This document shows, piece after piece, positions 1 through 6,905 of a DNA stretch of 12,706 nt. Made by a program: the position numbers and the translations under genes. A model generated the notes under the pieces. The model was not told where the DNA came from. It ran no database searches and saw only the letters and a list, made by a program, of their open reading frames with translations. How positions within the stretch are numbered: the first letter of the stretch is position 1; every line of letters begins with the position of its first letter. The DNA is from Pseudomonadota bacterium (GTDB lineage: Bacteria > Pseudomonadota > Alphaproteobacteria > Ferrovibrionales > Ferrovibrionaceae), in NCBI GenBank assembly GCA_021793055.1, contig JAJYTL010000065.1, positions 1 through 12,706 on the forward strand, written 5' to 3'.

Positions 1-85
1 TGCTGCTGGGGGTCGTGTATAGCCTTGTCGCGTCCCGAAGCCGGCCGGGCGCGATGGACGGCCACAATATTTGGGAGACAGAAAG
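1..85. other. Left-edge sequence upstream of the first gene
   Basis: This is the leader of the dioxygenase gene. One forward frame closes with TAG at 20-22, so the first 22 bases could be the 3' end of an upstream plus-strand gene, but seven codons are too few to judge. I see no convincing -35/-10 pair. The only clear signal is the GGGAGA ribosome-binding site at 73-78 that serves the ATG at 86. Confidence 0.3.
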
Positions 86-970
86 ATGCCGAGGATCGTC
101 GATATCGCCGATATTGGCGTTGGCGTCGCGGACCGCCGTCGCTTCGAATCGTTCGCCGAGGACATTCTCGGCTTCGTTCCCTTCCGCTCGGCGGATGACG
201 TGCAGACCTGTTTTCGCTGGGACGACCGCCACCATCGTTTGAGTGTCACCGACGCGCCGGCCAACGAGCTCCGCTACGTCGCCTTCGACGTCGGCGGCGC
301 GGACGATCTCAAGGAGTGGTCCGACGCGCTGGCGGAAAAGGGCATCGCCGTCCAACCCGGCTCGGCCAAGGCCTGCGGCGAGCGGCGGGTTTCCGCCTTC
401 GTCGAGTTCGACGATCCCGACGGCCATCGCATCGTGTTCGGCCACGGCTTCGCGCCGGCCGAGACGCCGGCCCGCTTCAACCGCGAGCTTTCGGTGTTGC
501 GCACCGGCCATGTCCTCCTCACCGTCGCCGATACCGCGCGCACCTGCGACTTTTATACCGGTACGCTCGGCTTTCGCCTCAGCGACTGGGTTTATATCGA
601 CGAGCCGATCAAGATCTGCTTTCTGCGCGTCAACGCCCGCCATCACGCCTTTGCCGCCGCGCCGCACGCGCCCGGCGCGAAGCCGCGGTTGCAGCACATC
701 ATGGTCGAGGTCGAATCGCTCGACGACGTGATGCGGACCTATCACCACGTGCGCGCCAAGGGCGGGCCGATCGGCATGGGCCCCGGCAAGCACGCCAACT
801 GCCAGACCGTGCATGTCTACGTGCCGACCCCGGGCGGTTTCGCGGTCGAGTTCGGCTACGGCCATCGCCGGGTCGACGACCAGCGGCACCGGCCGACTGT
901 CTACGACATCGGCACGCCGGTCGACGTTTGGGGCGGCGGCGTTCAAAGCGAGGAATTTCACCTCGGCTAG
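86..970 (+). CDS. Two-module VOC extradiol ring-cleavage dioxygenase (BphC-like)
   Basis: This predicted 294-residue protein belongs to the vicinal oxygen chelate superfamily. It has an N-terminal module (about residues 3-125) and a catalytic C-terminal module (about 138-262), the architecture and length of type I extradiol dioxygenases that cleave catechols next to the hydroxyls using Fe(II) and O2. The expected metal ligands are visible: His142 (in TGHVLL), His204 (in LQHIMVEV) and Glu255 (in FAVEFGYG). Second-sphere residues also sit at the expected places: His186/His187, His236 and Tyr245, which line up with His195, His241 and Tyr250 of BphC as I recall them. The ATG at 86 is preferred over the in-frame TTG at 71 because GGGAGA at 73-78 is well spaced from it. 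A thioesterase and an alpha/beta hydrolase follow on the same strand, which fits a meta-cleavage type module. The actual catechol substrate cannot be read from sequence. A non-dioxygenase VOC function is possible but less likely with all ligands present. Confidence 0.85.
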   Translation: MPRIVDIADIGVGVADRRRFESFAEDILGFVPFRSADDVQTCFRWDDRHHRLSVTDAPANELRYVAFDVGGADDLKEWSDALAEKGIAVQPGSAKACGERRVSAFVEFDDPDGHRIVFGHGFAPAETPARFNRELSVLRTGHVLLTVADTARTCDFYTGTLGFRLSDWVYIDEPIKICFLRVNARHHAFAAAPHAPGAKPRLQHIMVEVESLDDVMRTYHHVRAKGGPIGMGPGKHANCQTVHVYVPTPGGFAVEFGYGHRRVDDQRHRPTVYDIGTPVDVWGGGVQSEEFHLG

Positions 971-987
971 AGCATGATCTTATCATA

Positions 988-1043
988 GGCGTAGCGCAGG
1001 ATGATTTTGGCTCGATGCAGCCTAAAATCATCCTGCGCTAGCC
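988..1043. repeat. Long intergenic palindrome (dispersed-repeat type hairpin)
   Basis: A near-perfect inverted repeat lies between the dioxygenase and thioesterase genes. The arms 992-1011 and 1020-1040 are complementary except for one extra A on the right arm, around an 8-base loop (1012-1019). After a one-base bulge at 991 the stem continues with GGC 988-990 pairing GCC 1041-1043. It is preceded by AGAGCATGATCTTATC (970-985), which resembles the edge of palindromic elements dispersed through many alphaproteobacterial genomes; that family link is from memory. There is no T-tract, so it is not a classical terminator, although the RNA would fold into a strong hairpin that could protect the upstream 3' end or reduce readthrough. 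Confidence 0.75.
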
Positions 1044-1074
1044 GGGCGCCAACAAGAAAATCCGGAGGAGCGCC

Positions 1075-1470
1075 GTGACGACCGTCGAGGAAATTTTGGC
1101 CGATCCGCTGCCTTTCGCCAAGCATCTCGGGCTCAAGATCGTGGAAGCCACGCCCGAGCGGGTGATGGCCGAGCTCGAGGTCCGGCCCGAGCTTTGCACC
1201 CGGCCCGCGGTGCTGCATGGCGGCGCGGCGATGGCCTTCGCCGACACGCTCGGCGCCATCGGCACGATATTGAACCTGCCCGAGGGCGCCGGCACGACGA
1301 CGATCGAGAGCAAGACCAACTTTCTCGGCCCGGCGCCGGCCGGGACAACCGTGATCGGCGAATGCACGCCGGTCCATCGCGGCCGCCGCACCATGGTGTG
1401 GCAGACCAAGATCACGACCAAGGAAGGCCGCGCCGTGGCGCTGGTGACGCAGACCCAGCTCGTGCTGTGA
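1075..1470 (+). CDS. PaaI-family hotdog acyl-CoA thioesterase
   Basis: This 131-residue protein is the usual size of a single hotdog-domain thioesterase of the PaaI/4HBT type, which hydrolyses acyl-CoA esters in the cytoplasm as a multimer. The signature is visible: VLHGGAAMAFADT carries HGG (48-50) at the start of the central helix and the acidic Asp57. The SKTNFLGPAPAG strand (79-90) and a C-terminal TQTQLVL strand follow. Start is GTG at 1075, chosen because GGAGGAG at 1064-1070 is a strong ribosome-binding site directly upstream. PaaI-type enzymes commonly rescue CoA from dead-end aromatic or ring-opened CoA esters. Its position between a ring-cleavage dioxygenase and an alpha/beta hydrolase fits such a role, but substrate is inferred from family and context only. 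Confidence 0.85.
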   Translation: MTTVEEILADPLPFAKHLGLKIVEATPERVMAELEVRPELCTRPAVLHGGAAMAFADTLGAIGTILNLPEGAGTTTIESKTNFLGPAPAGTTVIGECTPVHRGRRTMVWQTKITTKEGRAVALVTQTQLVL

Positions 1471-1492
1471 GCCGCCGGCCGTCGCCGGCGGC
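1471..1492 (+). terminator. GC-rich hairpin immediately after the thioesterase stop
   Basis: A perfect 9-bp stem (1471-1479 with 1484-1492) and a CGTC loop begin at the base after the TGA stop. No T-run follows, so intrinsic termination is doubtful. It may instead stabilise the 3' end or lower expression of the hydrolase gene downstream. Confidence 0.4.
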
Positions 1493-1543
1493 GGCGGCGA
1501 CCAATTCATCTAATCATCAAATCGCAGATCGAAGGGGGACGCG

Positions 1544-2386
1544 ATGGCCACGGATTACCGCAGCTTTTCGGTGACGGCGCCGGATGGCGCCCGGCTCGCG
1601 GCGCGCGAGTGGGGCAACCCGGAGGGCGCAGAGATCCTGCTGATCCATGGCATCTCGCAAAGCCAGCTCTCCTTTCTGCGCCAAACCCGGAGCGCGCTCG
1701 CCGAGGAATTTCGCCTGGTAAGCTTCGATCTGCGCGGCCACGGCGAATCGGCCAAGCCCGAGGGGCGCGAGCGCTATTGCGAAATGCGCCCCTGGGCCGA
1801 CGACGTTCAGGCGGTGATCGCGGCGGCGCGATTGAAAAAGCCGGTGCTGGTCGGCTGGTCCTTCGGCGCCCGGGTGATCGCCCATTACCTCGGCGTGCAT
1901 GGCGAGATCGCGATCGGCGGCATCAATTTCGCCGGCGGCCGCGCCGTCTTCGACGCCGCGATCGCCATGCGGGGCGCGGGCGCGGCATTCCTCGCGCCGA
2001 TGCAATCGCCCGATCTCGAGGTCAACATTCCGGCCACCGCGGACTTCGTCCGCGCCTGCTTCGCGCGGCCCTTGGACGAGGCGGAATTCCGCTTCATGCT
2101 CGCCTTGAACATGGTGGTGCCGCCGTACGTGCGCGAAGCCGCCCTGGCTTCGCCGGTCGATCTCGGCGTGGTGCTTTCGGGCGTTTCCGTTCCGACCCTG
2201 ATCAGCCACGGCCGGCTGGATCAGGTGGTGTTGCCGGCGACCGCGGACTATACCGCCGGTCTGATGCAAAACGCGCGGCTTTCCTGGTACGACTCCGCCG
2301 GCCACGCGCCCTTCTACGAGGACGCGGCGCGCTTCAACGCCGAGCTTGCGGCCTTCGTCCGCGAGGTTTCGGCGCCGGCCCGCTGA
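1544..2386 (+). CDS. Alpha/beta-fold hydrolase (possible ring-cleavage-product hydrolase)
   Basis: This 280-residue protein has the full serine-hydrolase layout. The oxyanion-loop HG is at 35-36 (LLIHGIS), and FDLRGHGES at 61-69 is typical. The nucleophile elbow GWSFG is at 104-108 with Ser106, the acid is Asp226 in GRLDQ, and the base is His254 in SAGHAP. A helical cap lies at roughly 135-205. Length and topology match enzymes such as meta-cleavage-product C-C hydrolases, enol-lactone hydrolases and esterases. With an extradiol dioxygenase two genes upstream, a role in hydrolysing a ring-cleavage product is reasonable, but sequence alone does not separate it from a general esterase. ATG at 1544 is preceded by AAGGGGG at 1532-1538. 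The gene ends 9 bases before the tandem repeat array and points toward the RND pump gene. Confidence 0.85.
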   Translation: MATDYRSFSVTAPDGARLAAREWGNPEGAEILLIHGISQSQLSFLRQTRSALAEEFRLVSFDLRGHGESAKPEGRERYCEMRPWADDVQAVIAAARLKKPVLVGWSFGARVIAHYLGVHGEIAIGGINFAGGRAVFDAAIAMRGAGAAFLAPMQSPDLEVNIPATADFVRACFARPLDEAEFRFMLALNMVVPPYVREAALASPVDLGVVLSGVSVPTLISHGRLDQVVLPATADYTAGLMQNARLSWYDSAGHAPFYEDAARFNAELAAFVREVSAPAR

Positions 2387-2395
2387 GCGGGATCG

Positions 2396-2662
2396 CCGCT
2401 CAAGCGCTGTTCGTTCAAGCGCTGTCCGTTCAAGCGCTGTCCGTTCAAGCGCTGTCCGTTCAAGCGCTGTCCGCTCAGGCGCTGTCCGCTCAGGCGCTGT
2501 CCGCTCAGGCGCTGTCCGCTCAAGCGCTGTCCGCTCAAGCGCTGTCCGCTCAAGCGCTGTCCGCTCAGGCGCTGTCCGCTCAGGCGCTGTCCGCTCAGGC
2601 GCTGTCCGCTCAAGCGCTGTCCGCTCAGGCGCTGTCCGCTCAGGCGCTGTCCGCTCAGGCGC
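2396..2662. repeat. 15-bp tandem repeat array (17 full copies plus partials)
   Basis: From 2401 to 2655 the sequence consists of 17 exact-length units of CAAGCGCTGTCCGCT or the variant CAGGCGCTGTCCGCT. CCGCT at 2396-2400 and CAGGCGC at 2656-2662 are partial units at the ends. The first four units end in GTT instead of GCT, and unit 1 also carries a C-to-T change. Third-position A/G variants come in blocks: five A, three G, three A, three G, one A, two G. This suggests block duplications by slippage or unequal recombination. Each unit carries the short self-complementary core AGCG/CGCT. The array occupies almost all of the gap between the convergent hydrolase (ends 2386) and RND (stop at 2655-2657) genes, overlapping the latter's 3' end. 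There are no unique spacers, so it is not CRISPR. Confidence 0.97.
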
Positions 2663-5600
2663 CTTCCGGGTTCGCAGCCGGCGCGCGCTCCACGTCCGCC
2701 GCCCGTTCCTTGGCGTGGTCGGTGGCGATCAGCATATAGGCCGCGGGCACCACGAAAAGCGTGAACAGCGTGCCGATGGAAAGACCGGTCGCGATCACCA
2801 GCCCCATGTTGAAGCGCGACACCGCGCCGGCGCCGGAGGCGAGGATGAGCGGCAGCACGCCCAGCACCATCGCCGCCGTGGTCATCAGGATGGGGCGAAG
2901 CCGGATGCCGGCCGCGGTCTCCACCGCCTCACGCTTTCCGAGACCCTGGCGTTGCAGCTCGTTGGCGAACTGCACGATCAGGATGCCGTGCTTCGAGATC
3001 AGCCCCATCAAGGTCACCAGGCCGACCTCGGTATAAATGTTGAGGGTGGCGCCGCCGATGCCAAGGTTGATGAAGATCAGCGCGCCGGCGATCGACATCG
3101 GCACCGAGACCAGGATGATCAGTGGATCGCGGAAGCTCTCGAACAGCGCCGCGAGCGAGAGGAAGATGATAATCAGCGCGAACAGGAAGGTCTCGACGAA
3201 ACCGCCCGATTCCTGGACGTACTGGCGCGAGGCTCCGGCGTAGTTGACGGAATAGCCCTGCGGCAAGGTCTTGGTCGCGAGATGATCGAGATAATCGAGC
3301 GCCGAGCCGAGCGCGATGCCAGGCGCCGGTACGCCTTGGATCATCGCCGCGTTGAGTTGCTGGAAGTGGTTGAGCGATTCCGGCACCGTCTTGGTGACGA
3401 TATGGGCGACGGTCGAAAGCGGAATCGTGGCGCCGCTCGCGGTGTGGATATAGTAGTTCATTAGCTGGTCGGGGTTCAGCCGGAAGCGCTGGGCGACCTG
3501 CGGGATGACCTTGTACGAGCGGCCGCCGAGGCTGAAGTAATTGACGTAGGCGCCGCCCAGCATGCGGCCGAGCGCGGCGCCGATATTGCTCATGGAGATG
3601 CCGAGCTGCGCTGCCTTGTCGCGATTGATCGCCACCGTCGCCTGCGGCTTGTCGATGCGCAGGTCGCTGTCGACGAAGGCGAACATGCCGCTCTTCTGCG
3701 CCGTCTGCAGGAATTTCTGGGTGACCGTGTTGAGTTGGCTGAAGGGTGCGGTGGTCTCAATGACGAACTGTACCGGCAAGCCGATGCTGCCCGGCAGTGG
3801 CGGCGGCTGGAAGGCCACGATGCGCTGGCCGGCGACGTGATTGACGGCAGCTTGCACCAACGGCTGCAACTGATTGGAGGTGCGGTGGCGCTCGTCCCAC
3901 GGGGTGAGTACCAGGCCGCTGATGTCCTGGCTCGGGCTGTCGATCTGGAAGACGTGGTCGAGCTCGGGGAAGGTCTTGAATATCCGAAATACCTGGTGGT
4001 CGTAGAGCAGCCGCTGCTGCAGGGTCGAATCCGGCGCCGAGGTCGCGAAGGTGAGCACCACGCCCTGGTCTTCCTGCGGCGCCAGCTCCTGCTTCGAGCC
4101 GGCATAGAGGAAATAGATGCTGGTCAGCACGATCAGCGCGAACACCGCCGTCACCGGAAGATAGCTCAGGCTGCCGTGCAGCAGGCGATTGTAGCCGCGC
4201 CGCAGCGCGGAAAAGGTGCGGTCGATGCCGGCGACCAGGCTTTCCTCCAGGCCGTGCGGGCTCGTGCCGTGCCCTTTCAGAAGCCGCGAGCACATCATCG
4301 GCGACAGCGTCAGCGCGACGACCGCCGACACCGTCACCGTGCCGACCAGGGTGAAGGCGAATTCCGTGAACAGGGCGCCGGTCAGTCCGCCCTGGAAGCC
4401 GATCGGGACATAGACGGCGATCAGCACCACGGTCATGGCGATGATCGGGCCGCCAAGTTCGCGCGCCGCTTGGATCGCCGCCGGAACCGGCTTCATGCCC
4501 TCCTCGAGATGTCGGTTGACGTTCTCGACCACGATGATGGCGTCGTCCACCACGAGGCCGATGGCGAGCACCAGGGCGAGCAGTGTGAGCAGGTTGATCG
4601 AGAAGCCGAAGATCAGCATCAGGGTAAAGGTGCCGACCAGGGAGAGCGGAATGGCGATGGTCGGGATGAACACCGAGCGCGGCGAGCCGAGGAAGGCGAA
4701 GACCACGAAGATGACGATGACCAGGGCCTCGATCAGCGTGCGCTCCACCTCGCTGATGGCGCTGTTCACGAACTTGGTCGCGTCGTAGACGATCCGCCCG
4801 TTCAGTCCGGCCGGCAACTGCGCCTGGATGCTGGGAAAGACCTTGCGCACGCCGGCGACCACGTCGAGCAGGTTCGCCGCCGGCGCCACCTGGATGCCGA
4901 TATAGACCGCCTTGCGGCCGTCGAATCCGACCGAGGTCTCGTAGCTGTCGGAGCCGAGCACGACATGGGCGACGTCCTTCAGCCGCACCACCGCGCCGCC
5001 CGAATGCTTCAGCACCATGTTGCGGAATTCCGAGACCGAATGCAGCGCCGTCGAGGCGTCCAGATTGATCTGGATCATCTGCCCCTTGGTATAGCCTATG
5101 CCCGAGATGAAGTCGTTGGCGGCGAGCGCCTGGGCGACGTCCGCGCCGGTCAGGCCATAGGCCGCGAGCTTTTTCGGATTGAGCCAGACGCGCAGCGCGA
5201 AATTCATCGCGCCGAGGATTTCGGCCGTCTGCACGCCGGGCACGGACTGCAGCTTCGGCTGCACCACGCGGGTGAGATAGTCTGTGATCTGGTTCGGATG
5301 CAGGACGCGGCTGTTGAAGCCGATGTACATGGCATCGATGGTCTGGCCCACCTTCACCGTCAGCACCGGCTGCTGTGTTCCCGCAGGCAGCTGGTTCATC
5401 ACCGAATTGACCTTCGCCGCGATCTCGGTCAGCGCCTTGTCCGCGTCGTAGTTGAGGCGGAGGTAGACGGTGATGGTGGAGACGCTGTTCTGGCTGCTCG
5501 AGGTCATGTAGTCGATGCCGTTGGCCTGCGCGATGGCATTTTCCAGCGGCGTGGTGATGAAGCCGGCGATGGTCGCGGGGTCGGCGCCGTAATAGGTGGT

Positions 5601-5744
5601 GCTGACCGTGACCACCGCGTTTTCGGTGCGCGGGTACTGCAGGATCGGCAGCGAGAAGGCGGCGCGCACCCCGAGCACCAGGATGAGCAGGCTGATGACG
5701 GTCGCGAGAACCGGCCGGCGGATGAAGATGTCGGTGAATTTCAC
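2655..5744 (-). CDS. RND (HAE1-type) multidrug efflux pump, inner-membrane subunit
   Basis: This 1029-residue proton-driven transporter of the AcrB/MexB/MdtB type forms the inner-membrane part of a tripartite pump. The N-terminus (FIRRPVLATVISLLILVLG) is the typical first transmembrane helix. Two large periplasmic loops (about 35-335 and 555-850) surround the membrane clusters at about 336-490, with TM7 at 530-550, and 852-1005. The proton-relay residues are present: Asp400-Asp401 in GLVVDDAIIVVENV, Lys918 in LISKHGILIVQFANE, and Arg950 in RLRPILMTT. The length is close to AcrB. Start is GTG at 5744, 15 bases after the adaptor's stop, with AAAAGG as a weak ribosome-binding site. The TGA stop lies inside the first unit of the 15-bp tandem array. 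It is the last gene of the regulator, channel, adaptor, pump operon. The substrate is unknown. Confidence 0.95.
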   Translation of the reverse strand: MKFTDIFIRRPVLATVISLLILVLGVRAAFSLPILQYPRTENAVVTVSTTYYGADPATIAGFITTPLENAIAQANGIDYMTSSSQNSVSTITVYLRLNYDADKALTEIAAKVNSVMNQLPAGTQQPVLTVKVGQTIDAMYIGFNSRVLHPNQITDYLTRVVQPKLQSVPGVQTAEILGAMNFALRVWLNPKKLAAYGLTGADVAQALAANDFISGIGYTKGQMIQINLDASTALHSVSEFRNMVLKHSGGAVVRLKDVAHVVLGSDSYETSVGFDGRKAVYIGIQVAPAANLLDVVAGVRKVFPSIQAQLPAGLNGRIVYDATKFVNSAISEVERTLIEALVIVIFVVFAFLGSPRSVFIPTIAIPLSLVGTFTLMLIFGFSINLLTLLALVLAIGLVVDDAIIVVENVNRHLEEGMKPVPAAIQAARELGGPIIAMTVVLIAVYVPIGFQGGLTGALFTEFAFTLVGTVTVSAVVALTLSPMMCSRLLKGHGTSPHGLEESLVAGIDRTFSALRRGYNRLLHGSLSYLPVTAVFALIVLTSIYFLYAGSKQELAPQEDQGVVLTFATSAPDSTLQQRLLYDHQVFRIFKTFPELDHVFQIDSPSQDISGLVLTPWDERHRTSNQLQPLVQAAVNHVAGQRIVAFQPPPLPGSIGLPVQFVIETTAPFSQLNTVTQKFLQTAQKSGMFAFVDSDLRIDKPQATVAINRDKAAQLGISMSNIGAALGRMLGGAYVNYFSLGGRSYKVIPQVAQRFRLNPDQLMNYYIHTASGATIPLSTVAHIVTKTVPESLNHFQQLNAAMIQGVPAPGIALGSALDYLDHLATKTLPQGYSVNYAGASRQYVQESGGFVETFLFALIIIFLSLAALFESFRDPLIILVSVPMSIAGALIFINLGIGGATLNIYTEVGLVTLMGLISKHGILIVQFANELQRQGLGKREAVETAAGIRLRPILMTTAAMVLGVLPLILASGAGAVSRFNMGLVIATGLSIGTLFTLFVVPAAYMLIATDHAKERAADVERAPAANPEGA

Positions 5745-5759
5745 GGGCTTCGCCGCCTT

Positions 5760-6890
5760 TTATTCTTCACTGGGCGTGGGGTTCCGGTCGTTCGTCGGCA
5801 GTACGCTGTTGTTGACCACGATCGGGCTGCCGTTGTGCAGCTTGATCTGGCCGGCGCTGACCACGATGTCGCCGGCGCTCACCCCCTTCAGAAGCTGCAC
5901 CTGGTCGCCGCGCTTGGCGCCGGTGGTGACGAAGGTCTGGTGCGCGATCAGGATCGGCTTGCCGGCCGTGGTCTTGCCTTTGCTCTCGACCAGGAAGACG
6001 GTGCTGCCGTAAGGATTATAAGTGATCGCCGTCTGCGGCAAGGTGATGAAGCGCTGCGGCGTGCCGGTCACGATGTCCACCGTCGCGTACATGCCGGGCA
6101 GCAGCGTCTTGTCCGGATTGGCGATCTCGGCCCGAACCTCGACGTTCCGGGTGCTGACCTGAACCGCTGGGTTGATCGCCGAGATGCGTCCGCTGAAGGT
6201 CCGTCCGGGATAGGTATCGACGCGCGCGGTCACCGCCTGGCCGAGCTTGATCTCGCTCACCTGCTGTTGCGGCACATAAAAATCCACGTAAAGCGGGTTC
6301 AGCGCCTGCAAGGTCACGATGGGCGCGCCCGGGCTCAGGTACTGGCCGAGATCGACTTGGCGGATGCCGAGGTGTCCGGCGAAGGGCGCCGTGATGTGCT
6401 TGTAGTCAACGGCCGCCTGTTGCTCGGCGACCTGGGCCTCGGCGCTTTTCAGGTTCTGCTGGTCGGTGTCGACCTGCTGGCGGCTCACCGCCTGCACCTT
6501 GAGCTGGCGGAGATCGCGTTCGTAGGTGATCCGGGCGAGCGCGGCCGAGGCTTTCAGCGCGTCGAGCTTGGCGACGTCGGCCGAGTCCAGGAGGTCGACG
6601 AGCGCGGTGCCCTTCTTGACGTCGTCGCCGGAATGGAAGTGGATGCCGGTGACGATGCCGGCGACCTGGGCGCTGAGATCGGCGCCGTTGACCGCGCGCA
6701 AGGTGCCGATCGCCTCGATCTTCGGCTGCCAATCGGAATAGACCGCCTTGGTGGTCGAAACCGTCTGCGGCCGGCTGCCGAGGGTGGCCAGGAACTTCTT
6801 GATCATCACGGCGCGAAAGGCGTCGAAGCCGAACACGCCGCCCAGCACGACGCCGACCGCGATGAGCATGAGGAGCAAACGCTTGACCAT
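5760..6890 (-). CDS. RND periplasmic adaptor (membrane fusion protein, HlyD/AcrA type)
   Basis: This 376-residue protein links the RND pump to the outer-membrane channel. An N-terminal hydrophobic segment (4-22) has no lipobox cysteine, so it is probably a signal anchor rather than a lipoprotein. Domains follow in the usual order: first lipoyl half (about 66-100, with the GIVTGIHFHSGDDVKKG turn), an alpha-helical hairpin (about 103-160, coiled-coil pattern rich in Ala, Gln and Lys), second lipoyl half (about 165-195, ITAPFAGHLGIRQVDLGQYL), beta-barrel (about 198-275), and a membrane-proximal domain (280-365). Start is ATG at 6890 with GGAGA at 6901-6905, 15 bases beyond the channel gene's stop. 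The same 15-base gap separates it from the pump gene, which suggests co-transcription. Confidence 0.93.
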   Translation of the reverse strand: MVKRLLLMLIAVGVVLGGVFGFDAFRAVMIKKFLATLGSRPQTVSTTKAVYSDWQPKIEAIGTLRAVNGADLSAQVAGIVTGIHFHSGDDVKKGTALVDLLDSADVAKLDALKASAALARITYERDLRQLKVQAVSRQQVDTDQQNLKSAEAQVAEQQAAVDYKHITAPFAGHLGIRQVDLGQYLSPGAPIVTLQALNPLYVDFYVPQQQVSEIKLGQAVTARVDTYPGRTFSGRISAINPAVQVSTRNVEVRAEIANPDKTLLPGMYATVDIVTGTPQRFITLPQTAITYNPYGSTVFLVESKGKTTAGKPILIAHQTFVTTGAKRGDQVQLLKGVSAGDIVVSAGQIKLHNGSPIVVNNSVLPTNDRNPTPSEE

Positions 6891-6905
6891 CGTGTCGTGT
6901 CTCCG

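Noticed and set aside
15..242. A 75-codon plus-strand frame at the left edge.
   Set aside because: Most of it overlaps the dioxygenase gene out of frame and it has no recognisable content.
2396..2662. The repeat array as a CRISPR.
   Set aside because: Units are directly abutting 15-mers with no unique spacers, and there are no cas genes.
2346..3464. Open frames reading through the tandem array (Ser/Ala/Val/Arg repeats; Gln-Ala-Leu-Ser repeats in another frame; Ser-Gly-Gln-Arg-Leu on the minus strand).
   Set aside because: A 15-bp unit is a multiple of three and stays open in most frames automatically. The frames continue as antisense or shifted shadows of the hydrolase and RND genes, with no start signal or domain.
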